DNA from: Chloroflexota bacterium
GTDB lineage: Bacteria; Chloroflexota; Dormibacteria; Dormibacterales; Dormibacteraceae
Direction of reading: 5' to 3'
Length of the DNA stretch: 45,117 nt
NCBI GenBank assembly: GCA_005881825.1
Contig: VBEO01000146.1
Span: 1 to 45,117 of the forward strand
Below, piece after piece: positions 1 to 7,293 of this stretch (its first letter is position 1; each line of letters opens with the position of its first letter). The notes beneath the pieces are model-generated. The model was not told the origin of the DNA. It made no database searches and saw only the letters and a program-made list of their open reading frames with translations. Both the position numbers and the translations under genes were made by a program.

Positions 1-341
1 TGCAGCGACATGGGGATGGCGAGGGCGCTGCCGCGAGCCTCCAACTGGTCGCCGATCACCGCGTTGAGCGCGCCCAGGAGGGGGCTGGCCGGACGCATAT
101 CGGGCGCGGCGCTCGCCGCCCGGGCAGCGCCGTCAAAGCCCACGCGCATTCCCAATCGGACGCTCGCATAGGTGACGCGCGAGACCGCGTCGTGGATGAC
201 GCGGCTGGGGGCCGCGAGCGGACCCACCGCCCGGAACACCCGTGCAGCGACGGCATGGTGCAGGGACTCGGCAGGCGTGAGGGCAAGCCGGTCGACGGCT
301 TCCCCGGCGACCTCGACCAAGGCCCTCAGCTGAGCGGCCAT
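1..341 (-). CDS. Alpha/beta-hydrolase-like protein, N-terminal part (gene runs off the window)
   Basis: An open minus-strand frame starts at the ATG at 341 and reaches the window edge without a stop, giving 113 residues. The N-terminus is Ala/Val-rich and contains the stretches SRVIHDAVSRVTYASVRLG and GALNAVIGDQLEARGSALA. From memory, this pattern matches the leader region of actinobacterial esterase/lipase-like alpha/beta hydrolases, where it precedes the catalytic domain. The nucleophile elbow and catalytic triad would lie outside the window, so the activity cannot be confirmed. It follows the MHS transporter on the same strand with an 18-base gap and is probably co-transcribed with it. No strong Shine-Dalgarno is visible, which fits coupling to the gene upstream. 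Confidence 0.55.
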   Translation of the reverse strand, partial: MAAQLRALVEVAGEAVDRLALTPAESLHHAVAARVFRAVGPLAAPSRVIHDAVSRVTYASVRLGMRVGFDGAARAASAAPDMRPASPLLGALNAVIGDQLEARGSALAIPMSL

Positions 342-359
342 CCGCGTGGCGGGATTCTA

Positions 360-1721
360 TTAGCCCGCGGGAGTCATCCTCCGCACCGCCTCGGGCGGCA
401 CCCGCTCGGCGTCGTACTCGCGCGTGAGGTCGACGCGCGAGCGGTCCGGCATCAGCACGGTCGCGATCAGGCTGATCACGGCGCAAGCCACGATGTAAAG
501 GGCGATCGGGACATAGGTGTGGTAGGCCGCCAGCAGTGCCACCGCAATCAGAGGGGCGGGCCCGCCGGCCACGATCGAAGCCAGCTGGTATCCGATTGAG
601 GCGCCGCTGTAGCGGAGCCGGCCGGTGAAGTTCTCGGCGATGAAAGCCGCCTGCGGTCCGTACTGCATGTCGTGCGGGATCAGCGAGAGCACGATGGCCA
701 GCAGCACCAGCAGGCTGGCCTTGGAATTGAGCAGCCAGAAGTAGGGGAAGGCCCAGAGGCCGGTGACTATGACGCCGGCGAGATATACGCGCTTGCGGCC
801 GACGACGTCGGAAAGCCAGCCGAAGAACGGGATGCTGAACAAAGAGAGCACCGCGGCCAGCAGGACGCCGTTGAGCGCAAAGCCCCGGGTCAGCTTGAGA
901 GTGCCCACGACGTAGGTCAGGACGAACGCCGTGAAGATGTAGAAGGGCGCCTGCTCTGACACCCGGACCAAGGCCCCCAGCACGATCTCCCTCGGCTGCT
1001 GGATGAGGACCTGCAGGGAGGGCGCGGTTTCCACCCGGCGCTCCTCCAGGATGCGCGCGAAGAGCGGCGTCTCCAGGACGCCCAGGCGGATGTACAGGCC
1101 CACCGCGACCAGGACCAGGCTGAGCAGGAACGGCACGCGCCAGCCCCAGCTCAGGAACGCGGACTCGGAGAGGGTCGAGTTGAGAATCAGCAGGGCGCCG
1201 TTGCCCAGCACCAGGCCGGCGGGTACGCCCCATTGCGGCCAGCTGGTCAGCCAGCCCCGCCGCCGGCCCCGGCCCCACTCCATGGACATCAGCACCGAGC
1301 CGCCCCACTCGCCACCGACCGCGATGCCCTGCAGCAGACGGAGCAGAGTCAGCAGCCCGGCGCCCAGCAGGCCGACCTGCGCGTAGGTGGGCAGTACCCC
1401 GATCAGGCCCGAGGCGAGCCCCATCGTGAGGAGGGTGACGATCAGGGTGGCCTTACGGCCGACGCGATCACCGAAGTGGCCAAAGATGAAAGCGCCCAGG
1501 GGGCGCGCGGCGAACCCTACGAACTGGATGGCGAACGCTGAGAGGAGGCCGGCCGTGGGATCGGACTTGGGGAAGAACAGCTTGGCGAACACCAGCGCCG
1601 CGGCCGTGTTGTAGAGGAAGAAGTCGTACCACTCGATGGTCGTGCCCACGGTGCTCGCGGCCACCGCTCGCAACAGCTGCCTGCGATCGTTGATAGCAGG
1701 CTGCGCCTCCAGGTTCTGCAT
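360..1721 (-). CDS. MFS transporter, metabolite:H+ symporter (MHS) family
   Basis: A 453-residue protein with about 12 hydrophobic segments, the normal size for the family. The N-terminal GTTIEWYDFFLYN segment is the hallmark of metabolite:H+ symporters such as ProP, KgtP and ShiA. The loop 2-3 motif DRVGRKATL and its second-half counterpart DVVGRKRVY are both present. It should import an organic acid, osmolyte or related metabolite with protons across the cytoplasmic membrane; the substrate cannot be read from sequence. I chose the ATG at 1721 because GGAGGTG lies at an ideal distance upstream (1729-1735). The frame stays open to 1874, but that extension runs into the palindromic repeat and looks non-coding. 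The hydrolase-like gene follows in the same direction. Confidence 0.9.
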   Translation of the reverse strand: MQNLEAQPAINDRRQLLRAVAASTVGTTIEWYDFFLYNTAAALVFAKLFFPKSDPTAGLLSAFAIQFVGFAARPLGAFIFGHFGDRVGRKATLIVTLLTMGLASGLIGVLPTYAQVGLLGAGLLTLLRLLQGIAVGGEWGGSVLMSMEWGRGRRRGWLTSWPQWGVPAGLVLGNGALLILNSTLSESAFLSWGWRVPFLLSLVLVAVGLYIRLGVLETPLFARILEERRVETAPSLQVLIQQPREIVLGALVRVSEQAPFYIFTAFVLTYVVGTLKLTRGFALNGVLLAAVLSLFSIPFFGWLSDVVGRKRVYLAGVIVTGLWAFPYFWLLNSKASLLVLLAIVLSLIPHDMQYGPQAAFIAENFTGRLRYSGASIGYQLASIVAGGPAPLIAVALLAAYHTYVPIALYIVACAVISLIATVLMPDRSRVDLTREYDAERVPPEAVRRMTPAG

Positions 1722-1786
1722 CACACCGCACCTCCAAGATTGGCCTTCTCTCTCGTTGTACGACGTTCGGCGCAGATCGCGTACGC

Positions 1787-1900
1787 GCGAGGCTTGCCTC
1801 GCTTGTTCAAGGGAGGGGCAAGCCCCTCCCCTACGATCCAGGCAGTAGGGGCGAGGCTTGCCTCGCCTGTTCAAGGGAGGGGCAAGCCCCTCCCCTACGA
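1787..1900. repeat. Tandem palindromic repeat, two 50-nt copies (family 1)
   Basis: Two copies of a 50-nt unit lie at 1787-1836 and 1851-1900 with a 64-nt period, and differ at a single base. Each copy holds two perfect hairpins: GCGAGGC-tt-GCCTCGC (7 bp) and GGGAGGGGC-aa-GCCCCTCCC (9 bp), and each ends in CTACGA. The second copy stops one base before the DUF72 stop codon. Related GGGAGGGGC-type palindromes occur at 7271-7293 and 26073-26099. The position between co-directional genes would suit transcript processing or termination, but there is no U-run. Confidence 0.85.
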
Positions 1901-1901
1901 C

Positions 1902-2894
1902 TCAGGCCTGGTACTCGGCCAGGAGCTTCGCCAGCTCGCGGGCGTTGGTGGTGCCGTAGTTGGAAAAGCAGTTGTTGAAGACCGCATGGGTCTCCTTGGT
2001 CTTACGCGCCACGGCGGTGATCTGCGGCACCCAGTCGCCGAGCTCGTCCTCGTCGTACAGGTAGCGGAAGCGCTCGGAGGGCGGGATGCCCTTCTTCTCC
2101 CAGTTCTCGGCGTTGCGTCCGTGGAACCGGAACACAGCCAGCTCTGGTGAGGTCTCGACGACCACCGGCGGCACCGAGGACTTGAAGCCCTGCGGCTCGT
2201 CGACCGCCACGTACGGGATCTTGTTGTCCTGCAGGAAGCGCACCGTGCGCTCGGCGTTCTTCTCGTTGAACCAGGAACCGTGGCGGAACTCCACCGCCAC
2301 CGGCAACCCCAGCTTCTCGCGGTTCTCCAGGATCACGTCCCGCGCCTCGTTGGACGGAAAGACCCACTTCGGGAACTGCAGGAAGACCGCGCCCAGCTTG
2401 CCGGCCTCGATCACCGGCGCCAGTCCCTCCTGGAAGCTCTCGTATACCGCGTCCATCAGCTCCTTCGGCAGGTCCTTGCCGTAGATCCGCTTCTTGTCCT
2501 TCTGGTCGGCGGGCAGCTCCTCGCGAATCGCCTTGGGCAGCCGCGCCACCTCGGTGGGCTGCCCGGTCATGAGAGCGTGGGCCTTGACGTCGAACCTGAA
2601 CCTGGGCGGCGTTCGCTCCGCCCAGGCTTCGGCCATCCGCTTGTATGGCAGGGCGTAGTAGGTGGCGTCGACCTCTACAAGTGGGAACTGCGCCGCGTAG
2701 TGGCGCAGCCGCTCCTCGGCGCTGTCGGCGCCTTTTGGATAGAAGACTCCGGGCGCCGTCATCGTCGGATCGGTCCAGCTGGCGGTGCCGGTGCGGACGA
2801 CGCCGGTCGCCAGCCGCAGGGGCTCGCGCGCAGCCTCGGCCGCCGCCTCGCCGCGGCGCCCCGCCTCCTCCAGCCCGGGGTCGTGCTCGGCCAC
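1902..2894 (-). CDS. DUF72 (YecE-like) family protein
   Basis: A 330-residue protein whose core matches the DUF72/YecE family: TGTASWTDPTM near residue 35, EVDATYYALP, FDVKAHALMTG, GAVFLQFPKW, VAVEFRHGSWF, AVDEPQG and FRFHGRNAENW. The family folds as a TIM barrel and has no firmly established biochemical role. The protein is somewhat longer than typical members because of an Ala/Glu-rich N-terminus of about 30 residues. It is transcribed divergently from the Rid-family gene: the two start codons are only 17 bases apart, so their promoters must overlap or the transcripts are nearly leaderless. The tandem palindromic repeat lies directly downstream. Confidence 0.88.
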   Translation of the reverse strand: MAEHDPGLEEAGRRGEAAAEAAREPLRLATGVVRTGTASWTDPTMTAPGVFYPKGADSAEERLRHYAAQFPLVEVDATYYALPYKRMAEAWAERTPPRFRFDVKAHALMTGQPTEVARLPKAIREELPADQKDKKRIYGKDLPKELMDAVYESFQEGLAPVIEAGKLGAVFLQFPKWVFPSNEARDVILENREKLGLPVAVEFRHGSWFNEKNAERTVRFLQDNKIPYVAVDEPQGFKSSVPPVVVETSPELAVFRFHGRNAENWEKKGIPPSERFRYLYDEDELGDWVPQITAVARKTKETHAVFNNCFSNYGTTNARELAKLLAEYQA

Positions 2895-2911
2895 GGTGTC
2901 TACTTTGCTGC

Positions 2912-3310
2912 ATGCCAGAACACAACCGACACCTCGCCGCCCCGCCCGGCCTGGCCCCCGGTCCGGGCTACAGCCACGTCGTCACCGGCAGCGGCCGCAT
3001 GGTCTTCGTCTCCGGCCAGGTGGCGCTCGATGAGCAGGGGAACCTGGTCGGGGGCGGCGACATCGCCGCCCAGAGCGAGCAGGTCTTCAGCAACCTGAGC
3101 CGGGCGCTGGAGGCCGCCGGAGCCGGCTTCGACCAGGTGGTCAAGCTGAACTACTACCTGACGGACATCGGCGGCCTGGCGGCGGTCCGCGCGGTCCGCG
3201 ACCGCTACCTGGCCACGGAGCGGCCGGCCAGCACGCTGGTCGAGGTCAAGGGCCTTTTCCGGCCCGAGTGCCTGATCGAGGTTGAGGCGGTCGCCATCGT
3301 GCCCGAGTAG
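2912..3310 (+). CDS. Rid (YjgF/YER057c/UK114) family protein
   Basis: A 132-residue protein of the usual Rid length. The chorismate-mutase-like fold is indicated by FVSGQVALDEQGNLVG, QSEQVFSNLSRALEAAGAG, VVKLNYYLTDI and a C-terminal IEVEAVAI strand. The conserved arginine normally used to bind the imine carboxylate appears in the segment AVRDRYLATERPASTLVEV. Members hydrolyse reactive enamine/imine intermediates such as 2-aminoacrylate, or act in other small-molecule detoxification; the exact subgroup is not clear here. The start at 2912 begins the conserved region after a short leader and sits just 17 bases from the divergent DUF72 start. Confidence 0.88.
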   Translation: MPEHNRHLAAPPGLAPGPGYSHVVTGSGRMVFVSGQVALDEQGNLVGGGDIAAQSEQVFSNLSRALEAAGAGFDQVVKLNYYLTDIGGLAAVRAVRDRYLATERPASTLVEVKGLFRPECLIEVEAVAIVPE

Positions 3311-3392
3311 CAGGAGTCTCGAATTGACGCTGTAGCGATCGAGGGATGACTCCGAAGCGACCCAAGGCCGTGGGCACGATGAGGGTTCCAAC

Positions 3393-4394
3393 ATGGCGGA
3401 CCCACGTTTGGTTGCCAACCGGCGATCGGATGAGCCCGCGAGGGTGCTCGTGGTCGACGACCACCCGATCAACCGGCAGCTGCTGCAGGCCTACCTGGCC
3501 GCCGTCGACTGCTCGGTCCTGACCGCCGGCACAGGGACCGCCGCGCTCGAGATCTTCGCCCAGCAGCACCCCGACCTGGTCCTCCTCGACGTGGACATGC
3601 CGGGTCTGGACGGTTTCGAGGTCTGCCGGCGGATGAAGTCGACCCCGGAAGGCCGGCTGGTGCCGGTGGTCATGATCACCGCCCTGAACCAGGTCGAAGA
3701 CCGCGTGATCGCGCTGGAGGCGGGCGCCGACGACTTCATGAGCAAGCCCGTGGAGCGCAGCGAATTGGTCGCCCGCACCCGTTCCGCGCTGCGCCTGAAG
3801 GCCACCTACGACAGCCTGGAGAGCGCCGAGCGCGTGATCTACGCGCTGGCGGCGGCGGTCGAGGCCAAGGACTCCTACACCGAGGCGCATACCCAGCGCG
3901 TCGGGCTCTCCTCGCGCCGGCTGGGCGAGCGCGTGGGCCTACCCGAGTCGGAGCTGGACGCGCTGCTGCGCGGCGGCATGATCCACGACATCGGGAAGAT
4001 CGGCATCCCCGACGCCATCCTCCAGAAGCCCGGTCTCCTGACGGCTAAGGAGCAGCGCGAGATGCAGCGCCACCCCGAGCTCGGCGAGCGCATCGCGCGG
4101 CCCCTGGGCTCGGCCACCGACCTGCTTCCGATCATCCGCCATCACCACGAGGCCTATGACGGCTCGGGCTACCCCGATGGCCTGCGCGGCGAGGAGATCC
4201 CACTGGCGGCCCGGATCGTCTCGGTCTGCGACGGCTTCGACGCCCTCACCAGCACCCGGCCCTACCGGCCCGGCCGCTCGCAGCGGGAGGCTGTAGAGAT
4301 CCTGGAGCGGGGCCGCGGCCGGCAGTGGGACCCGGACCTCGTCGACGCCTTCGTCGACGGGCTGCGCTCCAAAGACCGAACCGGGGTCGCGTGA
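3393..4394 (+). CDS. Response regulator with HD-GYP output domain (cyclic-di-GMP phosphodiesterase)
   Basis: A 333-residue two-domain regulator. The receiver occupies about residues 17-135, with the DD pair in VLVVDDHP, the phospho-acceptor Asp66 in LLDVDMPG and the conserved Lys in FMSKPVE. The HD-GYP domain follows at about 140-325 with HDIGKIGIPD (His198), IIRHHHEAYDGSG and the GYP triplet near residue 259. HD-GYP enzymes hydrolyse cyclic di-GMP in the cytosol, here presumably controlled by phosphorylation. Its last codons overlap the start of the hybrid kinase by four bases (GTGA), so the kinase is the likely partner. A diguanylate cyclase gene lies at 38.8 kb in this window. Confidence 0.92.
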   Translation: MADPRLVANRRSDEPARVLVVDDHPINRQLLQAYLAAVDCSVLTAGTGTAALEIFAQQHPDLVLLDVDMPGLDGFEVCRRMKSTPEGRLVPVVMITALNQVEDRVIALEAGADDFMSKPVERSELVARTRSALRLKATYDSLESAERVIYALAAAVEAKDSYTEAHTQRVGLSSRRLGERVGLPESELDALLRGGMIHDIGKIGIPDAILQKPGLLTAKEQREMQRHPELGERIARPLGSATDLLPIIRHHHEAYDGSGYPDGLRGEEIPLAARIVSVCDGFDALTSTRPYRPGRSQREAVEILERGRGRQWDPDLVDAFVDGLRSKDRTGVA

Positions 4395-6922
4395 GCCCGA
4401 TCGTCTTCTGGCTCCAGCAGGCGGTGCTGGTGGCCTTCGTGCTGCTGGGCGTCGCCGTGGGCGCCGACTGGCTCCGCCGGCGCGACCGCGAGCGCGGGTG
4501 GCTCGTCCTGGCGATCGTGCTCCTGGCGGCGATGGCCGGCCTTTCCGGCCTCCAGCCGCTGCTCGGCGGGCGCCTGCTCAGCGGCGCGGCGGTGGTTGCC
4601 TTCATCGGTTCGGGCTACGCGCTGTTCCGTTTCCGGGCCGCTTTCCTGCCTGTGCCGCCACGCGTCGCCAGGGCGGTGCTGGCAGCCGCCGCGGCGGCCG
4701 CCGGGCTCCTCCTGGTGCTGGTCCTGTTCAGCGGCCGCGGACCGGTGGCCTGGCCGGTGGTGGCGGCAGCCCTAGGAGCATTCCTGGTCTGGGCACTGCT
4801 GGTGGCGGAGCCCAGCCTGCGGTTCTGGCTCGCCGCCCGCGACCGGCCGGCCGTCCAGCGCGCCCGCCTGCGCGCGCTGAGCGCCGGCTTCGCCGGGCTG
4901 CTCCTGCTGGTGGTCGTCAGCGCCGCTGCCGGCCGCGCCGCCCGCACCTCCCTCTTGGAAGCCGTCCTCCAGCTTCTGGCGCTGGCCATCGTGCCGCTGC
5001 TCTACGTCAGCTTCGCGCCGCCGGCCTGGCTGCGCCGCCAGTGGCGGGCACGCGAAGAGGAGGCCTTCCGCGCCGCGACCCAGGCCCTGCTCACCGCCGG
5101 CTCGCGGAAAGAGGTCGCCGAGCTGGCGCTGGATTGGGCGGTGCGCCTGGTGGGCGCCGAGTCCGGCAGCATCCAGGACGCGCGCGGCAACCTCCTCGCC
5201 GAGCGCGGGCCGGCGACCTCTGGCCACGTCCTGGAGATCCCGCTCGCCATCTCGGATGGCCAGAGTCGCCTGACATTGGTTTCAGGCGCCTTCACGCCGG
5301 TCTTCGGCCAGGACGAGCGCCTGCGCGTCGAGCAATATGCGATCACGGTGGCGCCGGCGCTGGACCGGGTCACGCTGGTCGAGCAGTTGCGGCAGGCCAA
5401 CGCCGAGCTGGAGGAAGCCAGCCGCCACAAGAGCAAGTTCCTGGCCGGCATGAGCCACGAGCTGCGGACGCCCCTCAACGCCATCCTCGGCTTTTCGGAG
5501 CTGCTGATGGACGATGGCGACACCCTGACGTCGAGCGTGCGGCAGAACTTCCTGGCCAACATCCACACCAGCGGCAAGCACCTGCTGGGACTGATCAACG
5601 ACATCCTCGACCTGGCCAAGGTGGAGGCCGGCCAGACCGAGCTCTACCTGGAGTCGGTGGCGGTCGAGGGGGTGGCGCGAGGTGTGCTCGACCTGCTGAC
5701 CCCCCTGGCCGATCGCAAACAAATCGGGCTGCACCTGACCGAGGAGCCGGTCAGCGTTGTCGCCGACCACCAGAAGGTCAAGCAGATGCTGATCAACCTG
5801 GTCTCCAACGCCATCAAGTTCACGCCCGCCGGCGGCCGCGTCGACGTGTCCTGCCGGCGCCGCGGTCAGGAGGTCCGGATCGCGGTGCGCGACACCGGCG
5901 TCGGCATCGCTCGCGAGGACCTGCCGCGCGTCTTCGAGGAGTTCGAGCAGCTCGAGCCGCCGGCCGACCAGACCGCCGAGGGGACCGGGCTGGGCCTGGC
6001 CCTGACCAAGCGCTTTGCGGAGCTGCACGGGGGCTGGGTGGAGGTGCGCAGCCAGCTCGGCCGGGGCAGCACCTTCACGCTGCACCTGCCCGTCGAGGCG
6101 GCCGCGCCGGCGGCGCGCCCGCGAGTGCCGGTGGCCGCCGGGGACGGGCCCCTGATCCTGGTCGTGGAAGACAACCCGCACGCCGCCGACCTGCTGACCA
6201 CGTACCTGACGCGCGGTGGTTACAGCGTCGAGGTGGCCAACCAGGGCAGCAGCGCCCTCGAGCTGGCCCGACGGCTGCGGCCCGACGCCATCACGCTCGA
6301 CCTGCTGCTGCCCGAGGTCGACGGCTGGGATGTGCTGGCCGCCCTCAAGCACGACCCCGAGACCGCCGACATCCCGGTCGTGGTGGTGACCGTGGTCGAC
6401 TCGCCCGCCCGTGGACGCGCGTTGGGGGCGGTCGACTACCTGGTGAAGCCCGTGGACCCGCGCACGCTGCTCGACTGCCTGGAGCACCGACGCCTGGCCC
6501 GGCGCACGAACGGGGAGGAGGTCCGCGTGCTGGTGGTCGACGACGATCCCCTGCACCACGCCCGCCTCGAAGGCCTGCTGAGCAGCGAGGGCTACGCGGT
6601 AATCAAGGCCATGGGTGGCCGCGAGGGCATCCGGAAGGCGCGCGAGCTCGCGCCCGCGGTGGTCATCCTCGACCTCCTGATGCCTGACCTGAGCGGCCTC
6701 GACGTGGTGGCCGCCCTCAAGGCCGACCCTGCCACAGCGGCCATCCCGATCCTGGTCATGACTGCCAAGGAGCTCAGCCGGGAGGACAAGCGAGTGCTGA
6801 ACGCGCAGGCGGCCGCGGTCCTGGAAAAGCCGTCGGTGGCGGGTGCGGACCTGCTGGGCTGGCTGGATGAGCTGCTCAATGGCCAGGCGCCGAAACCGGC
6901 GCCGGAGGTGGTGGCCACCTGA
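4391..6922 (+). CDS. Membrane-bound hybrid histidine kinase with two C-terminal receiver domains
   Basis: An 843-residue protein when started at the GTG at 4391, which overlaps the stop of the HD-GYP gene as GTGA. Residues 1-215 hold about seven hydrophobic helices, a sensor of unrecognised type. A GAF-like region (about 220-320) and a short coiled coil follow. The HisKA domain has HELRTPLNAI with His356, the ATPase N-box is NLVSNAIKF (Asn about 473), and GTGLGLALTKR is the G box. Two receivers follow, with acceptor Asp637 (TLDLLLPE) and Asp761 (ILDLLMPD). The architecture suggests a phosphorelay ending in the downstream single receiver and possibly the upstream HD-GYP protein. No Hpt domain is encoded nearby. 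Confidence 0.9.
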   Translation: MSPIVFWLQQAVLVAFVLLGVAVGADWLRRRDRERGWLVLAIVLLAAMAGLSGLQPLLGGRLLSGAAVVAFIGSGYALFRFRAAFLPVPPRVARAVLAAAAAAAGLLLVLVLFSGRGPVAWPVVAAALGAFLVWALLVAEPSLRFWLAARDRPAVQRARLRALSAGFAGLLLLVVVSAAAGRAARTSLLEAVLQLLALAIVPLLYVSFAPPAWLRRQWRAREEEAFRAATQALLTAGSRKEVAELALDWAVRLVGAESGSIQDARGNLLAERGPATSGHVLEIPLAISDGQSRLTLVSGAFTPVFGQDERLRVEQYAITVAPALDRVTLVEQLRQANAELEEASRHKSKFLAGMSHELRTPLNAILGFSELLMDDGDTLTSSVRQNFLANIHTSGKHLLGLINDILDLAKVEAGQTELYLESVAVEGVARGVLDLLTPLADRKQIGLHLTEEPVSVVADHQKVKQMLINLVSNAIKFTPAGGRVDVSCRRRGQEVRIAVRDTGVGIAREDLPRVFEEFEQLEPPADQTAEGTGLGLALTKRFAELHGGWVEVRSQLGRGSTFTLHLPVEAAAPAARPRVPVAAGDGPLILVVEDNPHAADLLTTYLTRGGYSVEVANQGSSALELARRLRPDAITLDLLLPEVDGWDVLAALKHDPETADIPVVVVTVVDSPARGRALGAVDYLVKPVDPRTLLDCLEHRRLARRTNGEEVRVLVVDDDPLHHARLEGLLSSEGYAVIKAMGGREGIRKARELAPAVVILDLLMPDLSGLDVVAALKADPATAAIPILVMTAKELSREDKRVLNAQAAAVLEKPSVAGADLLGWLDELLNGQAPKPAPEVVAT
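6904..6911 (+). promoter_or_regulatory. Strong Shine-Dalgarno that decides a CTG start
   Basis: GGAGGTGG lies inside the last codons of the hybrid kinase, ten bases before the CTG at 6919. It is the only strong ribosome binding site near the start of the following receiver gene. No ATG, GTG or TTG in that frame lies between it and the conserved acidic pair of the receiver. Confidence 0.7.
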
Positions 6923-7266
6923 TCCTGATCGTCGACGACAACGAGTACAACCTGGCGCTCACCTGCGCGGTGCTGGAGCGCGCCGGCTACGAGGTCGAAG
7001 CGGTCCGCTCTGGCGAGGCCGCCCTGGCCGCCATCGCCGAACACCGCCCGCAACTGGTGCTGATGGACGTCCAGCTCCCGGGCCGTGACGGCCTCGAGCT
7101 GACGCGCGACCTCAAGGCGGAGCCCGCCACCGCGGAGATCCCGATCGTCGCCCTCACCGCCCACGCCATGCGCGGCGACGACGAGCAGGCCCTGGCGGCC
7201 GGCTACATCTCCAAGCCGATCGACACCCGCACCTTCGCCTCCCAGGTCGGCGGCTTCCTCCGATAA
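6919..7266 (+). CDS. DivK-like single-domain response regulator (apparent CTG start)
   Basis: A 115-residue stand-alone receiver: ILIVDDNEYNL at the very N-terminus, acceptor Asp in LVLMDVQLPG, Thr in IVALTAHAM, and Lys in YISKPID. It resembles the DivK/Spo0F-like single receivers that pass phosphate within relays. The first ordinary start codon in frame is the GTG at 6970, but starting there would remove the acidic DD pair and the first strand. The CTG at 6919 overlaps the kinase stop as CTGA, follows a GGAGGTGG at ideal distance, and gives an N-terminus two residues before the first strand. It is about three residues shorter than usual just before the conserved Lys. No output domain is present, so it must act through a partner. 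Confidence 0.85.
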   Translation: MILIVDDNEYNLALTCAVLERAGYEVEAVRSGEAALAAIAEHRPQLVLMDVQLPGRDGLELTRDLKAEPATAEIPIVALTAHAMRGDDEQALAAGYISKPIDTRTFASQVGGFLR

Positions 7267-7270
7267 CCGA

Positions 7271-7293
7271 GGGAGGGGCGCCCCTCCCCTACG
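7271..7293. repeat. Palindromic repeat (family 1) abutting the ABC transporter start
   Basis: GGGAGGGGC immediately followed by GCCCCTCCC forms an 18-bp perfect palindrome, followed by CTACG that runs into the ATG at 7294. The arm and the CTACGA end match the 1787-1900 copies, but the GCGAGGC hairpin is absent. It fills almost the whole gap between the receiver gene and the exporter, so it may affect transcript stability or ribosome access. Confidence 0.75.

Noticed and set aside
1722..1874. N-terminal extension of the MHS transporter to 1874
   Set aside because: The extension reads through the palindromic repeat, while GGAGGTG at 1729-1735 marks the ATG at 1721.
4498..6687. 729-residue frame inside the hybrid kinase gene
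   Set aside because: It is an Arg/Pro/Gly-rich shadow in another frame; the kinase and receiver motifs all lie in the frame starting at 4391.
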